In this document: one piece after another, positions 9,585 through 16,693 of the stretch
Layout: each line of letters starts with the position of its first letter
Position numbering within the stretch: position 1 is the stretch's first letter
Assembly: GCA_038131695.1 (NCBI GenBank)
Contig: JAYPQA010000007.1
Coordinates: 1 to 35,940, forward strand
Direction of reading: 5' to 3'
Source: JADHLK01 sp038131695
GTDB lineage: Bacteria > Pseudomonadota > Alphaproteobacteria > Puniceispirillales > Puniceispirillaceae
DNA length: 35,940 nucleotides
Made by a program: the position numbers and the translations under genes
The notes under the pieces: generated by a model
What the model was told of the DNA's origin: nothing
The model's database searches: none
What the model saw: only the letters and a program-made list of their open reading frames with translations

Positions 9585-10449
9585 TCCGGCTCCGCAATTC
9601 TGAATAAAGGTAGGGAACAACAATCGCAAAAATCACCGCCATCATGACCATCGCTGAGCTGGCAGCCTGGCCGATATTGCCGCGCGAAAAGGCCATCGAA
9701 TACATATAGGTCGCCGGCAAATCCGTGGCATAGCCGGGCCCGCCGCCCGTCAGCGCGATAACCAGATCAAAGCTCTTGATCGCCAGATGCGCCAGCACAA
9801 TAAAGGCAGACAGGAAAACCGGGGCCATGGACGGGATGATAATCGATACATAAATGCGCCAAAGCGGAATCCCGTCCACCTGGGCGGCGCGGATAATCTC
9901 ATCCTCTACCGATCTGAGGCCGGCCAGAAACAGGGCCATGACAAAGCCCGATGCTTGCCAGACAGCGGCAATCACAATGGTGTAGATGGCCATATCCGGA
10001 TTGACCAGCCAGTCAAAGGTAAAATCCTCAAATCCCCATTTGCGCACGGTTGCCTCTATGCCGAGGCCGGGATTCAAGAACCAGCGCCAGGCGGTGCCGG
10101 TCACAATCAAGGACAGGGCCATCGGATAGAGATAAATCGTGCGCAGCACCCCTTCGGTGCGGATTTTCTGGTCCAGCAGGATCGCCAGCAACAGGCCCAG
10201 CAGCATTGAGAGCACAATAAACAACCCGCCAAACACAAACAGGTTTTCCAGAGCCGTATCCCAGCGCGGAGAGGCAAACAGGCGCTGATACTGGGTGATG
10301 CCCTCTATCTCATAACGGGGCATCAGCTTGGATTTGGTCAGCGAAACCCAGCCCGTCCAGACAATAAATCCATAAACAAATACAAGAATGGCCGCAAAGG
10401 ATGGGGCAAGCACAAATTTTGGTATTTGGCGCTCCAGACGCTCCAGCAT
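9571..10449 (-). CDS. gtsB: Sugar ABC importer permease, MalF/GtsB-like
   Basis: First permease of the sugar importer. The frame is open from 10485, but the ATG at 10449 is preceded by AAGGGGGGAG at good spacing, so the protein begins MLERLERQIPKF. It has about six membrane segments, an FVYGFIVWTGWVSLT opening, a YLYPMALSLIVTGTAWRW segment and the EAA-like loop containing AAQVDGIPLWRIY. Its 3' end overlaps the next permease. A GC-rich hairpin separates it from the binding protein gene, probably to allow higher expression of the latter. Confidence 0.9.
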   Translation of the reverse strand: MLERLERQIPKFVLAPSFAAILVFVYGFIVWTGWVSLTKSKLMPRYEIEGITQYQRLFASPRWDTALENLFVFGGLFIVLSMLLGLLLAILLDQKIRTEGVLRTIYLYPMALSLIVTGTAWRWFLNPGLGIEATVRKWGFEDFTFDWLVNPDMAIYTIVIAAVWQASGFVMALFLAGLRSVEDEIIRAAQVDGIPLWRIYVSIIIPSMAPVFLSAFIVLAHLAIKSFDLVIALTGGGPGYATDLPATYMYSMAFSRGNIGQAASSAMVMMAVIFAIVVPYLYSELRSRNDAR

Positions 10450-10491
10450 AATCTTCTCCCCCCTTGCCGGCCGGTATGGTCTCAATCAAAT

Positions 10492-10521
10492 TCCCGCCCG
10501 CAAGAGACCCTGCAGGCGGGA
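10492..10521 (-). promoter_or_regulatory. Intercistronic hairpin between binding protein and permease genes
   Basis: Two 11-base arms (10492-10502 and 10511-10521) pair with one mismatch around an 8-base spacer. In the operon direction (minus) no T-run follows, so it looks like an mRNA-stabilising or attenuating element after the binding protein gene rather than a full terminator. On the plus strand it is followed by seven T, but no plus-strand gene ends here. Confidence 0.55.
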
Positions 10522-10536
10522 TGGTTTTTTTCCTGA

Positions 10537-11784
10537 TTACAGGCTGTTGGCAACCGCAGAAGCCAGCATGGATACGGCTTCTGAAGAAGACATATCAGAG
10601 TTGAAATGGGCTGTCACAACATCGGTGATAGCACCGGCCTGGGCCCCGCGCAGGGCCATGCCATGGGCATAGGAAGGCAGCAGCGAGCCAGCTGAGCTGG
10701 AAGCCGCCATATCCTGGGCCGAAGTGTGGGCGCAGGCATCAAACTCATCCAGGGCCACATCAACGCGGGCCGGAATAGAGCCTTTGTTCAGGTTGAACAC
10801 TTTCTGGAAGTTCTTGCCGACGATCAGCTCAGCCAGCAGGTCCTGACCGGACTTCTTGTCTGACCCGTCAACCGAGAACATGGCAAAGCTGTCCACATTG
10901 TAGAGGAAGCCGCCACCCGGTGTAGAGGCACACAGGAAATCAATCCCCGGGCGCTTGCCGGCAGCCAGGAATTCTCCCTTTGCCCAATCGCCCATGATCT
11001 GGAAGGCAGCCTCGCCATTCATCACCATGGCTGTTGCCAGGTTCCAGTCACGGCCGGAGAAGTTGCTATCCACAAAACCGCGCAGGGTGCGCATCTGGTC
11101 AAAGACCGCTTTCATGGTGTCTGACTTCAGGGTTGCCTGATCCAGCTCAACAAAGGCCTTGTTGAAGAAGTCTGCCCCGCCGATACCCAGCGCCACAGCT
11201 TCAAAGACAGTTGCATCCTGCCAGGCCTGGCCACCATGGGCCAGCGGGGTGATCCCGGCAGCCTGCAGCTTGGCAGCCGCCGCGTTGAACTCATCCCAGG
11301 AAGTCGGCATTTCAATGCCATGCTTTGCCAGCACGCTGGCATTGGCCCAGATCCAGTCGATCCGGTGCACATTGACCGGGGCCGCACACCAGCTGCCTTC
11401 ACATTTCATGTGACGGGCAATCGCATCAGGCAGCACCTCTGACCAGTTATTGGCCTCAGCAACGGCAGAAATATCGGCCAGAGCGCCTTCCTCATACCAT
11501 TCCTGAATAGACGGGCCTTTCAGCTGCACAGCTGTCGGGGCATTGCCTGACAGAACCCGCGCACGCAGGGCTGTCATCGCGGCATCACCGCCACCACCGG
11601 CAACCGGCATATCTGTCCAGGCACCACCGCGTGATGCAAATTCCTGCTGCAGAACGGCAACGGACTTGGCTTCACCGCCAGAAGTCCACCAATGCAGCAC
11701 TTCTGCCTCAGGGTCAGCAACCGCGCTGTTCCCAAGGCCCAGAGTCATGGCTGTCGCAGCCACGGCCATCAGATATTTTCTCAT
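10537..11784 (-). CDS. gtsA: Periplasmic glucose/mannose-type sugar-binding protein (415 aa)
   Basis: Binding protein of the sugar importer. A signal peptide (residues 1 to about 23, ending NSAVA) precedes the mature start. The opening EVLHWWTSGGEAKSVAVL is characteristic of GtsA/glucose-binding proteins of pseudomonads and Thermus. Later, APVNVHRIDWIWAN and FQIMGDWAKGEF are also family patterns. GGGAGGAAAGC precedes the ATG. It is the first gene of the operon and is divergent from a response regulator/kinase pair, the same association seen for gtrS/gltR and gtsABCD. Four cysteines are present, and some may form disulfides in the periplasm (inference). Confidence 0.92.
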   Translation of the reverse strand: MRKYLMAVAATAMTLGLGNSAVADPEAEVLHWWTSGGEAKSVAVLQQEFASRGGAWTDMPVAGGGGDAAMTALRARVLSGNAPTAVQLKGPSIQEWYEEGALADISAVAEANNWSEVLPDAIARHMKCEGSWCAAPVNVHRIDWIWANASVLAKHGIEMPTSWDEFNAAAAKLQAAGITPLAHGGQAWQDATVFEAVALGIGGADFFNKAFVELDQATLKSDTMKAVFDQMRTLRGFVDSNFSGRDWNLATAMVMNGEAAFQIMGDWAKGEFLAAGKRPGIDFLCASTPGGGFLYNVDSFAMFSVDGSDKKSGQDLLAELIVGKNFQKVFNLNKGSIPARVDVALDEFDACAHTSAQDMAASSSAGSLLPSYAHGMALRGAQAGAITDVVTAHFNSDMSSSEAVSMLASAVANSL

Positions 11785-11988
11785 GCTTTCCTCCCATAGA
11801 TTGAGTGCAAAAAAGATGGTCGCTCACGTTAAGAAACAGGGCCGAAACAATCAATTTACAAAATGGACATAATCGGAAACCGAAATGAATTTTCTGAAGA
11901 TTCTATTACAATTTGTTACCTTTTCATTGCCTTTATTGCATGATGTTACATTCTGGGAAAATGCAGCAGGGAATCAGGACAGCAGATT
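11785..11988. promoter_or_regulatory. Divergent promoter region of sugar importer and two-component system
   Basis: An AT-rich 204-base gap between divergent genes. It carries TGTTAC twice in the same orientation (11914-11919 and 11944-11949), 30 bp apart, about three helical turns. This is the spacing style of OmpR-family tandem sites, so it is a candidate target of the adjacent response regulator. I cannot place the -10 and -35 boxes with confidence. Confidence 0.4.
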
Positions 11989-12726
11989 ATGGCAGTCAGC
12001 AAGCTCCTCGTCGTTGATGATGACCGGGATATGAGCCAGATGATGGCCCAGTTTCTGGGCAATAACGGGTTTATCGTCTATACGGCTGCCAGCGCGCGGG
12101 AAATTCAGAAGATTCTGGATCGCGGGCGAATCGATCTGATTCTTCTGGATGTTATGCTGGGGGAGGAAAACGGCCTTGATATATGCCGCAGGATTCGTGA
12201 AGAGCAGAATGTGCCGATTATTCTGGTCTCGGCCCTGTCAGCAGACAGCCAACGGATGTCGGGCTATGCGGTGGGGGCGGATGATTATATTGCCAAGCCC
12301 TTCAATCCTGATCTGCTGGTGGCCCGGGTGCAGGCTGTCTTGCGGCGGGTTCAGCGGTCAGCCTCTCTCCATTACCGGCGCAATGTGAGCCGTTACCGGT
12401 TCAATGGCTGGACTTACAATGCCAAGAGCAATGAGGTAACCGCCCCGAACGGAATTCAGGTCGCTCTTTCCCAGCGCGAGACCAGCTTGCTGCGCGTGTT
12501 GCTGGCCAATCCCCATGTGGTGCTGAAACGCGAGGAAATTGTCACGGCGATGGATATTACCAAAGAGGGCGATACCATGTCAGACAGTTCCGGGCGGGCG
12601 CTGGATGTGTTGGTGGGCCGCTTGCGGGGCAAGCTGACACAGACCCCCAAAAGCCCGCAGATGATTCGCACTGAACGGGGGGTCGGCTATATTTTTGCCG
12701 TTGATGTTGAACAGTGCGAATCCTGA
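11989..12726 (+). CDS. OmpR-family response regulator (GltR-like by context, 245 aa)
   Basis: DNA-binding response regulator. The receiver domain shows the acidic pair D10/D11, phosphorylation site D54 (LILLDVMLG), S81 and K103 (AKPF). A winged-helix output domain occupies about residues 140-240 and ends with RTERGVGYIFAVDVE. It overlaps the histidine kinase gene by 13 bases, so the two are translated together. Divergent placement from a glucose-type importer parallels GltR of pseudomonads, which controls glucose uptake; that function is inferred from context. Confidence 0.93.
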   Translation: MAVSKLLVVDDDRDMSQMMAQFLGNNGFIVYTAASAREIQKILDRGRIDLILLDVMLGEENGLDICRRIREEQNVPIILVSALSADSQRMSGYAVGADDYIAKPFNPDLLVARVQAVLRRVQRSASLHYRRNVSRYRFNGWTYNAKSNEVTAPNGIQVALSQRETSLLRVLLANPHVVLKREEIVTAMDITKEGDTMSDSSGRALDVLVGRLRGKLTQTPKSPQMIRTERGVGYIFAVDVEQCES

Positions 12727-14222
12727 ACCCGTTTTCCAGCTCCTTGCGGCTAATGGCCAGCCTGTGGGTGGGCCTTGCCCTTGGCGCAGGCATTCTGGCC
12801 GCCTGGGTCTGGGCCTATTCTGACCGGCAATGGCAGAGGCATCTGGACAGTGCCTATGATGCGGGCAGCCGTCTCTATGAAACCCTGTATTTTGCCAGCC
12901 CGCCGCCGGACTATCTGACTGTCACACAATTGGAGCCGGCCGCGGCAAAGCTGGCCCAGGCCGGACGCTTCAATCAGATGTCCGCTATTGCCAATTCATC
13001 GCTGGTGACGCAATTTTCCATCACCGGGCGAACCGAGACGGGCGGTCTCGCCCGTATTGTGATCGCCGTGGTGTCGCCGGATTTGTCCTATCCGGTCGCT
13101 GAGCTGAATGGCCTGTCGGAAAAGCGCCGGGCAGATGCCAGCCTGCTGCGCAGCAAGCTGGCGGATATTTCGGTATTGCTGGCCAGCTATTGCTCAAAGC
13201 CTTCGGTTTATCTGCGTTTTGAAGAGCAAAGCTGGATGCAGGTGCGGGCAGAAAAAATCTGGAATTGTTCTGCCGCGCCAACAGATTTGCGCCTGTTATC
13301 AGCTGCTATCCTGCTTGCTACCCTGTCCCTGCTCTGGACAGCGATTGCCACATCAAGCGGGCAATTCAGCAATTTTTCCTCGCTTCTGGCCAGCCGCAGC
13401 AAGCTGGGCGGGCCGGTGACCTATGCCGAAAGCGGGCCGCTGGAATTGCGCGAATTGATCCGCTCCATCAATCGCTATTTGCAAAATGAGACGGAATCGC
13501 TGACCAGGCGGGCAAAATTCCTGGTTGGGGTGAGCCATGATCTGGGCACGCCTGCTACCCGGCTGAGATTGCGGGCCAGGCTGGTTCAGGACCCTGAGCT
13601 GCGCGGCAAGATAGATGCCGATATTGAACAGATGACCGGCATGATAGAGAGCGTGCTGGCCTATACACAGACCGAGATTAACATAGAGGCCGCGCGTCAG
13701 CTCTCGCTGGTTTCGCTGGTTCAATCCATTGTCTCTGATTTTCAGGATGAGGGATTGCCGGTCAGCCTGCAAGAAGATCACCCGCGCCCCTTGTCAGCTG
13801 GCACCATCTTGTTTGTCCAGAAAAAGAAGCGGCCTGGCCTTTCGGCTGGCCCGGCGATGATTATTGTGACAGCCCAGCCGCAGGCCTTGCGCCGGGCGAT
13901 CACCAACCTGATTGACAATGCGCTGAAATATGGCCGCCGCGCCCAGCTTTCCATTGACCAGAGCTCAGAATATGCCGCGATTCATATCGATGATTTTGGC
14001 CCGCAAAATGAACAGATTGACATGAACAGCCTGATCGATCCGTTCAAGCGCGGCGAGAATTCTCGCCAGGTCAAGGGGTTTGGAATCGGCCTCAGCGTCG
14101 CCTCCACCATTGCCGAACAGCATGGCGGGCGGCTTGAATTTTCGCAGCGTTCGGACGGGTTGCGGGCCTCGCTGGTGATCAGCCGGACAATGACAGCCGG
14201 GTCTTTTTCCGACAAGGGCTGA
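12714..14222 (+). CDS. Membrane sensor histidine kinase (GtrS-like by context, 502 aa)
   Basis: Partner kinase of the preceding regulator. It has two membrane segments (about 12-32 and 193-213) bracketing a periplasmic sensor domain of about 160 residues, then a linker and the catalytic core. The phosphorylated H275 lies in SHDLGTPATRL, where the usual HDLRTPLTRL has Gly for Arg. The N box is NLIDNALKYG (398-407), the G1 box DDFGP (426-430) and the G2 box GFGIGLSVA (455-463). The start is GTG at 12714; an alternative ATG lies at 12753. The sensor presumably detects a sugar or sugar acid if the GtrS analogy holds. Confidence 0.9.
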   Translation: MRILNPFSSSLRLMASLWVGLALGAGILAAWVWAYSDRQWQRHLDSAYDAGSRLYETLYFASPPPDYLTVTQLEPAAAKLAQAGRFNQMSAIANSSLVTQFSITGRTETGGLARIVIAVVSPDLSYPVAELNGLSEKRRADASLLRSKLADISVLLASYCSKPSVYLRFEEQSWMQVRAEKIWNCSAAPTDLRLLSAAILLATLSLLWTAIATSSGQFSNFSSLLASRSKLGGPVTYAESGPLELRELIRSINRYLQNETESLTRRAKFLVGVSHDLGTPATRLRLRARLVQDPELRGKIDADIEQMTGMIESVLAYTQTEINIEAARQLSLVSLVQSIVSDFQDEGLPVSLQEDHPRPLSAGTILFVQKKKRPGLSAGPAMIIVTAQPQALRRAITNLIDNALKYGRRAQLSIDQSSEYAAIHIDDFGPQNEQIDMNSLIDPFKRGENSRQVKGFGIGLSVASTIAEQHGGRLEFSQRSDGLRASLVISRTMTAGSFSDKG

Positions 14223-14231
14223 AAAGGGGTT

Positions 14232-14301
14232 TCAGAACAGCCGATAACCAGTAAGGGGGGTGGTGCGTCGGCTGTTCTGATGACGGGTCGGCTGGCCGAC
14301 C
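14232..14301. terminator. Inverted repeats between convergent kinase and CDGSH-like genes
   Basis: A perfect 13-bp inverted repeat (TCAGAACAGCCGA at 14232-14244 and its complement at 14268-14280) is followed by a second, smaller dyad GGTCGGC/GCCGACC at 14286-14301. Both lie in the gap between convergent genes, as expected for a shared terminator, but neither has a strong T-run. Confidence 0.5.
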
Positions 14302-14310
14302 GGTTTTGGC

Positions 14311-14448
14311 TTATTTGTCGGCCTTTTCCTGGGCCGCTTTTTCATATTCTGCCTTTTTTTCCTTGTATTCTTCCTCGCTCAAGGCGTGCCAGCCCATACA
14401 TTTTCCGGTAACGGACCGCCCGCAGCGGCAATCTGGTGCTTGTGACAT
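14311..14448 (-). CDS. 45-residue CDGSH-like iron-sulfur (or zinc) mini-protein
   Basis: A very small gene. It starts with ATG at 14448 behind an AGAGAG ribosome binding site and stops with TAA at 14313. The N-terminal half contains CRCGRSVTGKCMGWH (residues 7-21), i.e. C-x-C-G-x-S-x4-C-x-G-x-H. This is the ligand pattern of CDGSH-type 2Fe-2S domains, with M-G-W in place of D-G-S. It is followed by ALSEEEY and a charged Lys/Glu-rich helix to the end. Soluble, with no signal sequence. It lies between convergent and divergent neighbours and forms its own transcription unit. Function unknown; electron transfer or cluster handling is a family-based guess. Confidence 0.75.
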   Translation of the reverse strand: MSQAPDCRCGRSVTGKCMGWHALSEEEYKEKKAEYEKAAQEKADK

Positions 14449-14569
14449 AAGCTCTCTCTTTGTTGGTTTCACAGCCTGTTGGCTTGCTCAGTCACAAAAG
14501 ACTAGATTATTTGTTAAAAAACATAAATAATGCAGAAAATAAAAAACTATTAACCTCAGAGAACCAATT

Positions 14570-15499
14570 ATGATCTTCGGCAGCGGCTTTGAAATGATGC
14601 GCGAGGTAGCGCGCCATCGCAGCTTTACCAACGCAGCCCGCGCCCTTGGTATATCCGGTGCGGCGGTCAGCAGGCAGGTGAAATCGCTGGAACAGCGCCT
14701 TGGTCTGGTGCTGTTTCACCGAACCACCCGCACGGTGACGCTGACTGAAGCTGGCAAGCAGCTTTATGATACGCTCAATCGCGGGGATGATGAAATTTCT
14801 GCCTTGCTGGAAAAGCTGGCAGAAGGCCATGAGCGCCCGTCAGGCCGCTTGCGGGTCAATGCGCCGATGGCGTTTGGCGAGCGGTTTCTGGTCAGGCCGA
14901 TAGCTGAATATGCTGCCCTTTATCCGGATGTCGTCGTGGATGCAGAATTTACCGACAAGCGGGTGCATCTGGTGGAAGAGGGGTATGATCTGGTGATCCG
15001 TATAGGTGCGCTGGAGGATTCCGGCCTGATTGCCAAGAGATTGTGTGACTGTCCGGGGCTGGTCTGCGCCAGCCCGGCCTTTGTGGAAAAATATGGTTTG
15101 CCGCAAACGCCCGAAGAATTGGAGGGGCTGCCTTCTGTTGTATATTCCGGTGCCTCCTCAGGCCCGCTCCTGACTTATCAGGATACGGCCGGGCGGGATG
15201 GCTCACTTGCCATGCGGCCAAGCGTTTATTCAAACAGTCTGGGCATGATGCTGGAAGCTACGCTGCAGGGGATTGGCTATGCCCGAATGCCGGTCTTTGC
15301 CTGTGCCGGCCTCATTCAGTCAGGGGCGCTGATACAGCTGATCCCGGACTATCAGATCACTCCGGAAATGGGGATTTACGCAATTTATCCGGATAAGCGC
15401 TTCTTGCCCCTGAAAGTTCGCAAATTCATTGAAATTCTGGATAAGAGACTGCCTGATACCGGCTCTATCAAAAAGCCGGACGGCTCGGCCCCTGCATGA
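14570..15499 (+). CDS. LysR-family transcriptional regulator (309 aa)
   Basis: DNA-binding regulator. The N-terminal winged helix-turn-helix (residues about 5-60) reads REVARHRSFTNAARALGISG then SRQVKSLEQRLG, followed by LFHRTTRTVTLTEAG. A LysR substrate-binding domain (about 90-300) follows with GRLRVNAPMAFGERFLV and YDLVIRIGALEDSGLIAK, typical of the large group often annotated as LysR near dehydrogenases or transporters. It precedes a TAXI-TRAP transporter in the same direction, and the gap contains two dyads that could be its binding sites. It probably controls that transporter; the effector is unknown. Confidence 0.92.
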   Translation: MIFGSGFEMMREVARHRSFTNAARALGISGAAVSRQVKSLEQRLGLVLFHRTTRTVTLTEAGKQLYDTLNRGDDEISALLEKLAEGHERPSGRLRVNAPMAFGERFLVRPIAEYAALYPDVVVDAEFTDKRVHLVEEGYDLVIRIGALEDSGLIAKRLCDCPGLVCASPAFVEKYGLPQTPEELEGLPSVVYSGASSGPLLTYQDTAGRDGSLAMRPSVYSNSLGMMLEATLQGIGYARMPVFACAGLIQSGALIQLIPDYQITPEMGIYAIYPDKRFLPLKVRKFIEILDKRLPDTGSIKKPDGSAPA

Positions 15500-15551
15500 G
15501 GCTGGCTGCGGTTCCTGCGGCCAATCAACCCTTATTGACCCGTTTATTGGA

Positions 15552-15586
15552 ATTGTGCGTAACAATTAAAGGTGTTTTGCAAAACA
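15552..15586. promoter_or_regulatory. Two candidate operators upstream of the TAXI-TRAP genes
   Basis: ATTGT-GCGTA-ACAAT at 15552-15566 is a perfect dyad that fits the LysR T-N11-A box. Seven bases further on, TGTTTTGCAAAACA at 15573-15586 is a perfect 14-bp palindrome. Both lie between the LysR gene and the ribosome binding site of the binding protein gene. Confidence 0.5.
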
Positions 15587-15621
15587 GGCATTTGCACCAT
15601 CCAATGAACGGAGGAAACAAA

Positions 15622-16623
15622 ATGAAAAAATTTGCTCTGGCGGCCTTTGCCGCCGCGGCCCTGGCCATTGTCGCATCTGGCTCGGCACGGGCCCAGAATG
15701 CAGACTATGTATTGAATACCGCCTCAACTGGCGGCACCTATCACCCGGTGGGGACAGCTATCGCGACCCTGTCCAAGGTGAAGCTGCTGCCGAAACAGAA
15801 ATTCTCGCTGACAGCTGTGAATTCTGCCGGCTCTGGCGCAAATGTGCAGGCCCTTGGCGCAGGAACGGCTGATTTTGCCATTTTGCAGGGGCTGTTTGGC
15901 TCTTATGCCGCGACCGGCACCGGCCCGGTTTCTGAGCCGCAGACGAATCTGCGTTCGGTTTCCATGCTCTGGCAGAATGTGGAACAATTTGTCATCCCGG
16001 CCGGCAAGGTAAATACCGGCACGATGGCTGATCTGGTTGCGCTCAAAGGGGCAGCTGCCGGGATGGGCAAGCAGAATTCCGGCACCATCGGGTCAAACCG
16101 CGTTCTGCTGACCGGGCTGGGCCTTGATATGGACAAGGATTTTGACCTGGTCTATGCGGGCTATGGCCCGACTGCCGAAGCGCTGGCCAATGGCCAGATT
16201 GGCGCGGCTGGCATCCCGTCTGGCCCGCCGACCGGCGCGCTGACCCAGCTGTTTGCAGGCAATAGCGGCAAATTCACCATTCTGGATGTGACCGCTGATG
16301 AGCTTGCAAAAATGGATGGCGGGCGTAACCTGTGGGTGCCCTACACCATTGCGGCCGGCACCTATCCGGGCCAGACAAAGGATATTGCCACCATCGCCCA
16401 GCCGAATTTTCTGGCGGTGAATGCCGATGTGGATGAGAACCATGTCTATCTGCTGACCAAGACCATGTATGAAAACCTTGCGTTCTTGCAGGCTATCCAC
16501 CCGGCCACCAAGGCGATGGCTGTGGAAAAGGCGATGGCCGGCCTGCCGGTGCCGCTGCATCCCGGGGCCCAGCGCTATTATGAAGAAGTCGGGCTGAGCG
16601 TTCCGGCACGGCTGAAAAATTGA
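15622..16623 (+). CDS. TAXI-family TRAP transporter binding protein
   Basis: Periplasmic solute receptor for a sodium-driven TRAP transporter. I place the start at 15622, behind ACGGAGGAAACAAA, giving a signal peptide that ends SGSARAQN. The frame is open to 15496 but nothing supports that start. The mature part opens YVLNTASTGGTYHPVGTAIA, the TAXI hallmark, and continues with the NSAGSGANVQALGAGTADFA region. The permease follows after a hairpin. TAXI receptors bind organic acids such as glutamate, 2-oxoglutarate or aromatic acids in known cases; the ligand here is unknown. Confidence 0.9.
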   Translation: MKKFALAAFAAAALAIVASGSARAQNADYVLNTASTGGTYHPVGTAIATLSKVKLLPKQKFSLTAVNSAGSGANVQALGAGTADFAILQGLFGSYAATGTGPVSEPQTNLRSVSMLWQNVEQFVIPAGKVNTGTMADLVALKGAAAGMGKQNSGTIGSNRVLLTGLGLDMDKDFDLVYAGYGPTAEALANGQIGAAGIPSGPPTGALTQLFAGNSGKFTILDVTADELAKMDGGRNLWVPYTIAAGTYPGQTKDIATIAQPNFLAVNADVDENHVYLLTKTMYENLAFLQAIHPATKAMAVEKAMAGLPVPLHPGAQRYYEEVGLSVPARLKN

Positions 16624-16631
16624 TAAAAGCT

Positions 16632-16668
16632 CCGGGCAGCATGGCCAGCTGATGGCTTTGCTGCCCGG
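16632..16668 (+). promoter_or_regulatory. Intercistronic hairpin after the TAXI binding protein gene
   Basis: A perfect 10-bp stem, CCGGGCAGCA (16632-16641) with TGCTGCCCGG (16659-16668), starts eight bases after the binding protein stop. There is no long T-run (CTTTG follows), so partial termination or mRNA protection is more likely than full termination. The hairpin covers the first possible ATG of the permease frame (16652), which argues for the later start at 16694. Confidence 0.55.
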
Positions 16669-16693
16669 CTTTGCCGGGGCTGTTGTGAACGCC

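Noticed and set aside
10503..10535. Plus-strand terminator (hairpin plus seven T)
   Set aside because: No plus-strand gene ends here; the hairpin makes more sense as an intercistronic element of the minus-strand operon.
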